DNA from: JAOZMY01 sp964577975
GTDB taxonomy: Bacteria; Desulfobacterota; S145-22
NCBI GenBank assembly: GCA_964577975.1
Contig: CAZOBB010000068.1
Span: 1-64,000, forward strand
DNA: 64,000 bases
Reading direction: 5' to 3'
Positions 1-7,668 of this stretch are shown piece after piece. The notes beneath the pieces are model-generated. The model saw only the letters and a program-made list of their open reading frames with translations, did not search any database and was not told the DNA's origin. The translations under genes were made by a program, and so were the position numbers. Each line of letters begins with the position of its first letter. The first letter of the stretch is position 1.

Positions 1-140
1 AGATGGTGATGCCGGGGGACAACGTGACGATAGAGGTGAAGTTGATCACGTCGATAGCGATGGAGGAGGGGTTACGTTTTGCGATACGAGAGGGTGGACG
101 GACGGTTGGAGCCGGCGTCATCAGTAAGGTCATTGAATAA
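1..140 (+). CDS. tuf: Elongation factor Tu, C-terminal fragment
   Basis: Last 45 codons of EF-Tu, the GTPase that brings aminoacyl-tRNA to the ribosome. The frame reads through the domain III ending (MPGDNVTIEVKL, then RFAIREGGRTVGAG) to a TAA stop. These residues are nearly invariant in bacterial EF-Tu. The gene is cut by the left window edge. It is followed 39 bases later by rpmG, the usual tuf-rpmG-trnW-secE order. Confidence 0.96.
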   Translation, partial: MVMPGDNVTIEVKLITSIAMEEGLRFAIREGGRTVGAGVISKVIE

Positions 141-179
141 AAGGATGATCGACTGCTAGAGGAAAACGGAGAAGAATAG

Positions 180-329
180 ATGAGGGTAACAGTTCATTTG
201 GGGTGTACGGAGTGTAAGCGGCGGAACTACAGTACGACGAAGAATAAGCGGACGACGACGGAAAAGTTGGAGATGATGAAATACTGCCGGTTTTGCAAAA
301 AACATACCCTTCATAAGGAGGTCAAGTAG
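180..329 (+). CDS. rpmG: 50S ribosomal protein L33
   Basis: A 49-residue L33 of the large ribosomal subunit. It starts MRVTVHLGCTEC and carries two Cys-x2-Cys pairs (C9/C12 and C36/C39), so this is the zinc-binding form. Length is normal. It starts at ATG after a purine-rich GGAGAAGAAT stretch. Its TAG stop (327-329) shares its last two bases with the first two bases of the following tRNA-Trp. Confidence 0.95.
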   Translation: MRVTVHLGCTECKRRNYSTTKNKRTTTEKLEMMKYCRFCKKHTLHKEVK

Positions 330-404
330 GCCAGTAGCTCTAACGGATAGAGCGCCGGACTCCAAATCCGGATGTTGGGGGTTCGAATCCCTCCTGGCCT
401 GCCA
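328..404 (+). tRNA. trnW: tRNA-Trp (anticodon CCA)
   Basis: Full cloverleaf. The 7-bp acceptor stem pairs 328-334 with 394-400. Discriminator G is at 401 and the 3' CCA is encoded at 402-404. The anticodon loop CTCCAAA gives anticodon CCA at 362-364. The T arm contains TTCGAAT. A tRNA-Trp between rpmG and secE is a common arrangement. The mature 5' end lies inside the rpmG stop codon. Confidence 0.95.
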
Positions 405-422
405 GCGTGGAAGAGGATAGAG

Positions 423-617
423 ATGATCAAGCCAAAAGATGTGAAGCAGTTTTTGAGGGAGGTTAAGGTCGAGCTGAAAAAGGTGACCTGGCCTTCAAGA
501 AAAGAAACGATTTCGGCGACATCGGTTGTCCTCATCGTGACCTTCATTGCGGCGTTTTACCTTGGGCTGGTTGATATCATCTTAACGAAGCTTGTGAAGC
601 TGTTTCTAAGCCTGTAG
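423..617 (+). CDS. secE: Preprotein translocase subunit SecE
   Basis: A 64-residue single-span SecE, the clamp subunit of the SecYEG channel in the inner membrane. The conserved amphipathic part (FLREVKVELKKVTWPSRKE) precedes one transmembrane helix at about residues 37-60. The ATG at 423 was chosen because the open frame upstream runs through the tRNA-Trp gene. A purine-rich GGAAGAGGATAGAG precedes it. It lies 31 bases upstream of nusG, the usual pairing. Confidence 0.95.
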   Translation: MIKPKDVKQFLREVKVELKKVTWPSRKETISATSVVLIVTFIAAFYLGLVDIILTKLVKLFLSL

Positions 618-648
618 AAATTAATTATTTTCAGGGAGCATCAGGTAT

Positions 649-1179
649 ATGGCAAAGGGGTGGTATGTGGTTCATACCTATTCTGGTTATGAATTGAAGG
701 CGAAAGAAGCGCTGGAGAGCCGGATTAAGCAGGAAGGGATGGAGTCATTCTTTGAGGAGATTCTGGTGCCGACAGAGACGGTGGTGGCGGTGGTGAAAGG
801 ACAGCGGAAAACTTCCCAGCGCAAGATCTACCCCGGTTATATCATTGTGCACATGGAGATGAACGATAAGACATGGCATCTTGTCAAAGATACTCCCAAA
901 ATTATGGGGTTTGCAGGAAATAGTAAAAGCCCCAAACCGATGACGGAGCGTGAGGTTGCTTCTTTGATGAAACAGATTCACGAAGGAGCAAGCAAAGTCA
1001 AACCGAAGATTGATTTTTCTGAAGGGGATCTCTTGAAGATCATTGATGGGCCTTTCAGCGGGTTTACGGGAACGATTGATGAAATCAAGCCTGATAAAAG
1101 AAAATTGCGTGTCTTGGTAAGTATTTTTGGACGCTCGACTCCGGTGGAATTAGAATTTTCTCAGGTGGAAAAGACCTAA
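649..1179 (+). CDS. nusG: Transcription termination/antitermination protein NusG
   Basis: A 176-residue NusG that binds RNA polymerase and links it to Rho or the ribosome. The NGN domain begins KGWYVVHTYSGYELKAKEAL and includes the PGYIIVHMEM segment. The C-terminal KOW domain (about 120-176) contains EGDLLKIIDGPFSGFTG. Length is normal for the family. It sits between secE and rplK and is probably co-transcribed with both. Confidence 0.97.
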   Translation: MAKGWYVVHTYSGYELKAKEALESRIKQEGMESFFEEILVPTETVVAVVKGQRKTSQRKIYPGYIIVHMEMNDKTWHLVKDTPKIMGFAGNSKSPKPMTEREVASLMKQIHEGASKVKPKIDFSEGDLLKIIDGPFSGFTGTIDEIKPDKRKLRVLVSIFGRSTPVELEFSQVEKT

Positions 1180-1201
1180 AAGAACAAGGAAGGGTTGAAC
1201 T

Positions 1202-1624
1202 ATGGCGAAGAAAGTAATAGGGATGATCAAACTACAGATTCCGGGAGGCCAAGCCTCACCTTCTCCCCCTGTGGGCCCGGCTCTGGGTCAGCATGGGGTT
1301 AACATCATGGAATTTTGTAAGGCGTTTAACGCCAAGACGCAGAATGATGCGGGAGTTATCATACCGGTTGTGATTACGGTATACGCGGACCGATCGTTTA
1401 CTTTTCAGATTAAAACACCTCCTGCTTCATTCTTGTTGAAACAGGCCGCGAAGATCGCGAAGGGGTCCGGGGAACCCAACCGAAACAAGGTGGGGAAGGT
1501 GACAAAGGATCAGGTGCGTGAGATCGCGGAGAAGAAAATGCCCGATTTGAATTGTAAAGATTTGGAGGGTGCCATCCGGGTGATTGAAGGTACTGCTCGA
1601 AGCATGGGAATAGAAATCGTTTAG
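1202..1624 (+). CDS. rplK: 50S ribosomal protein L11
   Basis: A 140-residue L11, which binds the 23S rRNA GTPase-associated region. It opens with IKLQIPGGQASPSPPVGPAL, the conserved Pro-rich N-domain, and has a C-terminal RNA-binding domain ending ARSMGIEIV. Length is normal. The start is preceded by a GGAAGGGTTGAACT ribosome-binding region. It is followed by rplA after 9 bases. Confidence 0.97.
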   Translation: MAKKVIGMIKLQIPGGQASPSPPVGPALGQHGVNIMEFCKAFNAKTQNDAGVIIPVVITVYADRSFTFQIKTPPASFLLKQAAKIAKGSGEPNRNKVGKVTKDQVREIAEKKMPDLNCKDLEGAIRVIEGTARSMGIEIV

Positions 1625-1633
1625 GAGTTCGAA

Positions 1634-2338
1634 ATGCCAAAAAGAGGGAAAAAGTATTTAGAAAAATTAAACCTGATTGATCGATTGAAGCGGTACTCTT
1701 TGGATGAGGGGTTGGAACTTCTCGAGAAGGTCTCGTATGCGAATTTCGACGAGAGTGTGGAAGCCGCTTTTCGACTTGGTGTGGATCCTCGTCACGCCGA
1801 TCAAATGGTACGTGGGACGGTGGTATTGCCCCATGGAACGGGAAAGAGCGTGAAAGTCCTTGTCTTCGCAAAAGGTGAAAAGGAGAAAGAAGCTGCGGAA
1901 GCGGGAGCGGATTTCGTGGGTGCCGAAGATCTTATTGAAAAGATCAAAGGCGGGTGGTTGGATTTCGATAAAGCGATTGCGACTCCTGATATGATGGGGG
2001 CTGTGAGTAAGATTGGACGTATTTTAGGGCCGCGGGGATTGATGCCCAATCCCAAGGTAGGAACTGTTACGTTTGATGTTGGAAAAGCGGTGAAAGAAGT
2101 TAAAGGCGGTAAAGTCGAATTCCGAACTGAGAAGACGGGTATAGTGCATACCATCATAGGGAAAAAGAGTTTCGGGAAGGAGAAATTGAAGGAAAATTTC
2201 CTGACTCTTTTGGATACCTTAATCCGCCTGAAACCAGCAGCTAGCAAGGGAGCTTATTTGAAGGGAATTGCCCTGTCGACGACGATGAGTCCTGGCATCA
2301 AGATCGATCCGGTACAGGTGCGGAATCTTTTGAAGTAA
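1634..2338 (+). CDS. rplA: 50S ribosomal protein L1
   Basis: A 234-residue L1, part of the ribosomal L1 stalk and in many bacteria a translational repressor of its own L11-L1 mRNA. Conserved signatures are GTGKSVKVLVFAKG, IGRILGPRGLMPNPKVGTVT and the C-terminal ALSTTMSPGIKID. Length is normal. It is separated by 172 bases from rplJ, and that gap holds the L10 leader. Confidence 0.97.
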   Translation: MPKRGKKYLEKLNLIDRLKRYSLDEGLELLEKVSYANFDESVEAAFRLGVDPRHADQMVRGTVVLPHGTGKSVKVLVFAKGEKEKEAAEAGADFVGAEDLIEKIKGGWLDFDKAIATPDMMGAVSKIGRILGPRGLMPNPKVGTVTFDVGKAVKEVKGGKVEFRTEKTGIVHTIIGKKSFGKEKLKENFLTLLDTLIRLKPAASKGAYLKGIALSTTMSPGIKIDPVQVRNLLK

Positions 2339-2344
2339 CTTAAT

Positions 2345-2505
2345 AAAAGGAAACATCAGGCATTATCCCCCTGTCAAAGACAGACGGTGCTTCGGCGTAA
2401 AGGCTTCATGCCACCTCTCGAGACGGGATGAGGGTAAAGGAGAGTTCATCTCCCAGATAGAAAGGTCACCCTCTGACTTTGATGGGCGTGGAAATATCAA
2501 AAGGA
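2345..2505 (+). promoter_or_regulatory. L10 leader RNA region upstream of rplJ
   Basis: This is the only long gap inside the ribosomal operon. It contains a small hairpin CTGTC-AAA-GACAG (2371-2383), then complementary GAGGGT and ACCCTC blocks and a GGAGAGTTCATCTCC hairpin. This is the expected location and layout of the L10(L12) autoregulatory leader, where the L10-L7/L12 complex represses rplJL translation. Position and structure are visible. The assignment to the known leader family is inference and was not tested with a covariance model. Confidence 0.6.
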
Positions 2506-2510
2506 AGGGG

Positions 2511-3038
2511 GTGAAGACGATTAATAGAGAAGAAAAAGCTGCGGTTGTTTCACAACTAAAAGAGGCATTCTCAAATTACAAGGTTCTGATTCTTGCGGAT
2601 TATCGTGGACTGAACGTAGAAGCCATGAACGCGCTTCGCAAGCAGCTGCGGGAGAGCGGTGTGACGTTGAGAGTAGTGAAAAATACCCTCTTGCGAATAG
2701 CGAGTGAAGAGACGGATGTGGCGCAGATTCAGGACCTCTTCGTGGGACCGACGGCGATTGTGATTTCGGATGATGATCCGGTGGCGCCTGCGAAGGTATT
2801 GAAGGAGTTTGCCAAGAACAACGAAGCGTTGAAAATCAAAGGTGGAATCCTTTCGGGGAAACCTTTGACCGTGGCAGACGTGGAAGGATTGGCAAGTTTG
2901 CCGGACAGGGATGTCTTGTTGGCTCAGTTGCTGTCAGTGTTCAACGCTTCTCAATCTGGATTGGTGAATGTTTTGGCCGGTGTAATCCGGGGATTTCTGA
3001 ATGTGTTGCATGCGGTTGAAGAGAAAAAGGCCGCGTAA
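2511..3038 (+). CDS. rplJ: 50S ribosomal protein L10
   Basis: A 175-residue L10, the base of the L7/L12 stalk. It begins MKTINREEKAAVVSQLKEAF and has the conserved LRVVKNTLLRIA segment. The start is GTG at 2511, preceded by AAGGAAGGGG. The C-terminal helix (about 140-175) is the L7/L12 dimer-binding part. It is followed by rplL after 27 bases, as in nearly all bacteria. Confidence 0.96.
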   Translation: MKTINREEKAAVVSQLKEAFSNYKVLILADYRGLNVEAMNALRKQLRESGVTLRVVKNTLLRIASEETDVAQIQDLFVGPTAIVISDDDPVAPAKVLKEFAKNNEALKIKGGILSGKPLTVADVEGLASLPDRDVLLAQLLSVFNASQSGLVNVLAGVIRGFLNVLHAVEEKKAA

Positions 3039-3065
3039 AATTAGAGAGAATTAAAGGAGGAATCA

Positions 3066-3452
3066 ATGGCTGATATAACAAAGGAAGATGTCATCAAATT
3101 TATTGAGAACATGACGGTTCTCGAGCTTTCCGAGTTTGTGAAGGAGCTTGAAGAGAAGTTTGGGGTGTCCGCGGCGGCTCCCATGGCGGTGGCGGCGGTG
3201 GCACCAGGCGCGGCTGCGGGGGCTGAAGCGGCGGAGGAGAAGACAGAGTTTGACGTGATTCTTACTGGGTTTGGTGAGAAAAAGATTCAGGTTATTAAAG
3301 CGGTCCGCGAGGTGACAAGCCTCGGTCTCAAAGAAGCAAAGGAATTGGTTGAAAGTGTTCCGAAGCCTGTAAAAGAGGGAATCCCGAAAGAAGAAGCAGA
3401 GGCGATCGTAAAGAAAATTGAAGAGGCGGGCGGTACGGCTGAGATCAAGTAG
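3066..3452 (+). CDS. rplL: 50S ribosomal protein L7/L12
   Basis: A 128-residue stalk protein that recruits translational GTPases. The N-terminal dimerisation domain (about 1-33) is followed by an Ala-rich hinge (AAAPMAVAAVAPGAAAGAEA). The conserved C-terminal domain contains EKKIQVIKAVREVTSLGLKE and ends EAGGTAEIK. An AAAGGAGGAATCA ribosome-binding site precedes the ATG. Length and layout are typical. Confidence 0.97.
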   Translation: MADITKEDVIKFIENMTVLELSEFVKELEEKFGVSAAAPMAVAAVAPGAAAGAEAAEEKTEFDVILTGFGEKKIQVIKAVREVTSLGLKEAKELVESVPKPVKEGIPKEEAEAIVKKIEEAGGTAEIK

Positions 3453-3474
3453 GTATCGAAAGAGGCAATAGAGA

Positions 3475-3498
3475 GGCGGGGGAGAACAGTCCCCCGCC
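3475..3498 (+). promoter_or_regulatory. GC-rich hairpin between rplL and rpoB
   Basis: A 9-bp perfect stem GGCGGGGGA/TCCCCCGCC with a 6-base GAACAG loop. No U-run follows, so it is not a normal intrinsic terminator. It lies where other bacteria have a partial attenuator or RNase III site that lowers rpoBC relative to the stalk proteins. The structure is visible and the role is inferred. Confidence 0.55.
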
Positions 3499-3523
3499 CA
3501 ATCGGGATAGAGGTAGGGAGCCG

Positions 3524-6500
3524 ATGAAAGGTAAAATTATTCGTAAAGATTTCTCGAAGATTAGGGAGGTCATTGAAGTTGGCAATCTGATTGAAATTCA
3601 AACGAAGTCGTATCGGGACTTCTTGCAGATGGATGTTCCTCCCGAAGAGAGAAAAGATGTTGGATTGCAGAAGGTCTTCAATACGGTTTTCCCCATCCAC
3701 GATTTTTATGAATCGGCCACATTGGAGTTTGTGGAATATCATATTGGAAAGCCGAAGGCGGATGTGATGGAGTGTATCCTCAAGGGATTGACGTATGAAG
3801 CCCCCATGAAGGTCATCATTCGTCTGGTTATATGGGATACGGAAGGGGAAGAGAAATCCATCAAGGCTATTAAGGAACAAGATGTCTATCTCGGGGAAAT
3901 TCCCCTTATGACGGACCACGGGACCTTTGTTATCAACGGAACGGAAAGGGTCGTGGTCAGCCAACTTCATCGTTCCCCTGGGGTCTTCTTTAGTTCGGAA
4001 AAACAGGGTGGCAAGAAGATCTATTTCTGTCGGGTGATTCCTTACCGAGGGTCATGGCTCGATTTTGAGTTTGACGCGAAAGATTATATGTATGTTCGCA
4101 TCGACCGCCGCCGGAAGCTTCCCGTTACCATCCTTTTGAGGGCGTTGGGATATAGCAAGGAGGAGATTTTAAATTTTTTCTACGACAGTGAAATCGTGGA
4201 GGTTTCGAACGGACAGTTTTATAAGCGCCTGAAAGAAGATATTATTTTGAAGCAGCGGCTGGATCAGGATGTCTTGCATCCTGAGACGGGTGAGGTTATT
4301 GCCAGAAAAGGGAGAAAGGTAACCCGGACAACCCTCAGAAAGATCGAGGCTGCAGGAATTAATCGGATACCGATTGACCGGGAATCTCTAATAGGAAAGG
4401 CCGTTGGAAAAGATGTGGTGGATGAAGAGACAGGAGAGGTCATTGTTCCTTGTAATGAAGAGTTGACAGAGGAAACCATTGATAAGATCTTGGAGGCGAA
4501 GGTTTCAGAATTTCCTATCCTTTTTATCGACAATATCAATGTGAATCCGTCGATTCATCAAACATTCTTGATTGATAAACTAACGATCACGGAAAAGGAT
4601 GTGGAGAGCCTTCAGGAGGAAGGTATTGAAAAGGGGATGAAAGAATTGGAACGGGACAAGGCTATGATAGAGATTTATAAACGCCTTCGTCCGGGAGATC
4701 TCCCCACGCTCGAAACGGCGCGGATATTCTTCCGAAATCTCTTCTTCAACCCCGATCGGTATGATCTCTCAAAAGTGGGGCGGATGAAACTCAATTATAA
4801 ATTGGGCATCGACGTGGATGAAAATGAGATGACGCTGACGGAAGAGGATATCCTTGCCGTCGTGAAATATCTCTTTCGACTTCGTGATGGATATGGGGTA
4901 GAGGATGATATTGATCATTTAGGGAATCGACGCGTCCGAACGGTTGGAGAGTTGGTGGAAGACCAATTCCATATCGGGATGGTGCGGCTTGAGCGGGCTA
5001 TCAAGGAAAAGATGAGCTTGCAGGATGTGGAGACGCTTATGCCCCATGATCTCATCAATTCCAAGCCCCTGACGGCGATACTGAAAGAGTTTTTTGGGAG
5101 CAGCCAGCTATCTCAGTTCATGGATCAAGTGAATCCACTGTCCGAGATTACCCATAAGCGGCGTTTGAGTGCGTTGGGGCCCGGGGGGTTGACTCGTGAA
5201 CGGGCAGGATTTGAGGTGCGTGACGTCCATCCAACCCATTATGGACGGATTTGCCCGATTGAAACGCCGGAAGGTCCCAATATCGGGTTGATCTCTTCCT
5301 TGAGTGTCTTTGCTCGTATCAACCCGTATGGGTTTATAGAGACCCCTTACCGGGTCGTGAAGAATGGGCGGGCTACCAACGAGATCAAATACCTTTTCGC
5401 CTTGGATGAAGAGGATCACGTAATCGCCCAGGCGAATGCCCCGTTGGACGAGGATGGCCGTTTTGTGAACGATTTGATTTCCGCCAGGAAGGGGGGGGAG
5501 TTCGTGATGGTTCCTCCCGAAGAGGTGGACTTTATGGATGTGTCTCCTAAGCAGCTCGTTAGTGTGGCGGCGGCGTTGATTCCTTTTTTGGAGCATGACG
5601 ATGCAAACCGTGCCCTCATGGGATCAAACATGCAGCGCCAGTCCGTTCCCCTGTTGAAGGCGGAGGCCCCCTTGGTTGGTACGGGGATGGAATGGATTGT
5701 GGCGAGGGATTCAGGGGTAGTCGTCTCGGCGAAACGGGATGGAGTCGTTACGTTTGTGGATTCCACAAAGATAATTATCAAGCACGCTAAAAACGGTGAT
5801 GGGGATTTTGAACTGGATGTCTATCCGTTAACAAAGTACATGCGGTCGAATCAAAATACCTGTATCAACCAAAAGCCCATCGTGAAAAAGGGACAAAAGG
5901 TTGCAAAAGGAGAGATTATAGCCGATGGTCCCGCGACGGATCATGGGGAACTCGCCTTGGGGAGAAATGTCTTGGTGGCTTTCTTACCATGGGGCGGGTA
6001 CAATTTTGAGGATTCGATTCTCGTAAGCGAAAAAATCCTCAAGGAAGACATCTATACCTCCATTCATATCGAGGAACTCGAGATTTCGGCGCGTGATACG
6101 AAATTGGGAAAGGAAGAGATAACGCGGGATATCCCAAACGTGGGAGAGGAGGCCTTAAAGGACCTTGACGAGAGCGGTATCATTCGATTGGGGGCACTGG
6201 TTTCGTCGGGTGATATTCTGGTGGGAAAGATCACGCCCAAGGGAGAAACCCAACTTTCCCCTGAGGAAAAACTCCTACGGGCGATTTTCGGCGAAAAAGC
6301 GGGGGATGTTCGGGACACCTCGTTGCGGGTACCCCATGGGGTGGAAGGCGTCGTGATTGATGTGAAGGTCTTGTCCCGGCGGGGTCAAGAAATCGATGAA
6401 CGGACCCGGGCCATCGAAGAAGAAGAGCGCCGAAACCTGGAGAGGGATCAAGCGGATGAGATTAGAGTGGTTTTGGAAGCGACCAAAGAGGCATTGTCTT

Positions 6501-7666
6501 CCTTTTTTATTGGGAAAACCGTGGAGAAAGATACGGAGCTTCCCTGTGGCGTGAAGCTGGAAAAAGGGATGACCTTGGATGAGGGGGTGCTGGACGAGAT
6601 AGATGTTCGAGATTTTGAGAAGATAGCCGCGGCGGATGTGGATACGGTTAAAGTTCGCTCGATGTTGGATCGGATGCAGGAAAGGATTGATGCTATCCGA
6701 AGCCTCTATCAGTCTCGCATTTCAAAGATCTCGAAAGGGGAAGAGCTACCCCCAGGTGTGTTGAAAACGGTAAAGGTCTATCTCGCGATGAAACGGAAGT
6801 TGTCGGTGGGAGACAAGATGTCGGGGCGCCACGGAAACAAGGGTATCATTTCACGAATCCTTCCGGAAGAAGACATGCCTTATCTCCCGGATGGAACGCC
6901 GGTGGACATCGTGTTGAACCCTCTGGGTGTTCCCTCCCGAATGAATGTGGGGCAGATTTTGGAGACACACCTTGGGTGGGCTGCTGGCGAATTGGGAAGG
7001 CAAATTGAGGAGATGCTGGAGAAACATTATCCCATGGAGGGTATCCGGAAACATCTGAAAGAGGTTTTTCAGTCGGAACGGATCGATAAGCTTATCGATG
7101 AAGCCACGGACGAGGAAGTGCTTGAGATGGCCCAGAAGATGTCGAAGGGAGTCCATGTCTCTGTTCCCGTTTTCGATGGGGCATCCGAAGAGGAAGTTAA
7201 GGAATACATGGAGAAAGCGGGAGTGCCCAAGGTGGGCCAGACGATCCTTTTTGACGGAAGGACCGGAGAGCCGTTTGAGCATGAAGTGACGGTTGGGAAG
7301 ATGTATATGTTGAAGCTTCATCATCTGGTGGATGATAAGATACACGCCCGCTCTATTGGTCCGTACTCGCTGGTTACTCAACAGCCTTTGGGTGGAAAGG
7401 CGCAGTTTGGAGGACAGCGCTTTGGCGAAATGGAAGTGTGGGCGATGGAGGGGTATGGAGCCGCCTATTCTCTCCAAGAGTTTCTCACGATCAAGTCGGA
7501 TGACGTGGGAGGAAGGACCCGAGCGTATGAAGCGATTGTGAAAGGGGAGGACGTACTCCAACCGGGTATCCCCGAATCGTTTAATGTTTTGGTGAAAGAA
7601 CTGCAAAGCCTTTGTCTTGATGTGGAGTTGATCAACACATCCAAGATGAAGCGTAAGGAGGGATAA
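3524..7666 (+). CDS. rpoB: DNA-directed RNA polymerase subunit beta
   Basis: The 1380-residue beta subunit of RNA polymerase. Conserved regions include GTERVVVSQLHRSPGVFF, the rifampicin-region segment SQLSQFMDQVNPLSEITHKR followed by RRLSALGPGGL, ETPEGPNIGLI, GYNFEDSILVSE and KMSGRHGNKGIIS. The C-terminal MEVWAMEGYGAAYSLQE contacts beta-prime. The ATG follows GGTAGGGAGCCG. It ends 2 bases before the rpoC start. Length is within the range for proteobacteria-like beta subunits. Confidence 0.98.
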   Translation: MKGKIIRKDFSKIREVIEVGNLIEIQTKSYRDFLQMDVPPEERKDVGLQKVFNTVFPIHDFYESATLEFVEYHIGKPKADVMECILKGLTYEAPMKVIIRLVIWDTEGEEKSIKAIKEQDVYLGEIPLMTDHGTFVINGTERVVVSQLHRSPGVFFSSEKQGGKKIYFCRVIPYRGSWLDFEFDAKDYMYVRIDRRRKLPVTILLRALGYSKEEILNFFYDSEIVEVSNGQFYKRLKEDIILKQRLDQDVLHPETGEVIARKGRKVTRTTLRKIEAAGINRIPIDRESLIGKAVGKDVVDEETGEVIVPCNEELTEETIDKILEAKVSEFPILFIDNINVNPSIHQTFLIDKLTITEKDVESLQEEGIEKGMKELERDKAMIEIYKRLRPGDLPTLETARIFFRNLFFNPDRYDLSKVGRMKLNYKLGIDVDENEMTLTEEDILAVVKYLFRLRDGYGVEDDIDHLGNRRVRTVGELVEDQFHIGMVRLERAIKEKMSLQDVETLMPHDLINSKPLTAILKEFFGSSQLSQFMDQVNPLSEITHKRRLSALGPGGLTRERAGFEVRDVHPTHYGRICPIETPEGPNIGLISSLSVFARINPYGFIETPYRVVKNGRATNEIKYLFALDEEDHVIAQANAPLDEDGRFVNDLISARKGGEFVMVPPEEVDFMDVSPKQLVSVAAALIPFLEHDDANRALMGSNMQRQSVPLLKAEAPLVGTGMEWIVARDSGVVVSAKRDGVVTFVDSTKIIIKHAKNGDGDFELDVYPLTKYMRSNQNTCINQKPIVKKGQKVAKGEIIADGPATDHGELALGRNVLVAFLPWGGYNFEDSILVSEKILKEDIYTSIHIEELEISARDTKLGKEEITRDIPNVGEEALKDLDESGIIRLGALVSSGDILVGKITPKGETQLSPEEKLLRAIFGEKAGDVRDTSLRVPHGVEGVVIDVKVLSRRGQEIDERTRAIEEEERRNLERDQADEIRVVLEATKEALSSFFIGKTVEKDTELPCGVKLEKGMTLDEGVLDEIDVRDFEKIAAADVDTVKVRSMLDRMQERIDAIRSLYQSRISKISKGEELPPGVLKTVKVYLAMKRKLSVGDKMSGRHGNKGIISRILPEEDMPYLPDGTPVDIVLNPLGVPSRMNVGQILETHLGWAAGELGRQIEEMLEKHYPMEGIRKHLKEVFQSERIDKLIDEATDEEVLEMAQKMSKGVHVSVPVFDGASEEEVKEYMEKAGVPKVGQTILFDGRTGEPFEHEVTVGKMYMLKLHHLVDDKIHARSIGPYSLVTQQPLGGKAQFGGQRFGEMEVWAMEGYGAAYSLQEFLTIKSDDVGGRTRAYEAIVKGEDVLQPGIPESFNVLVKELQSLCLDVELINTSKMKRKEG

Positions 7667-7668
7667 CC

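Noticed and set aside
5108..5596. Antisense frames inside rpoB
   Set aside because: They have no start signals and the sense strand encodes invariant RNA polymerase motifs.
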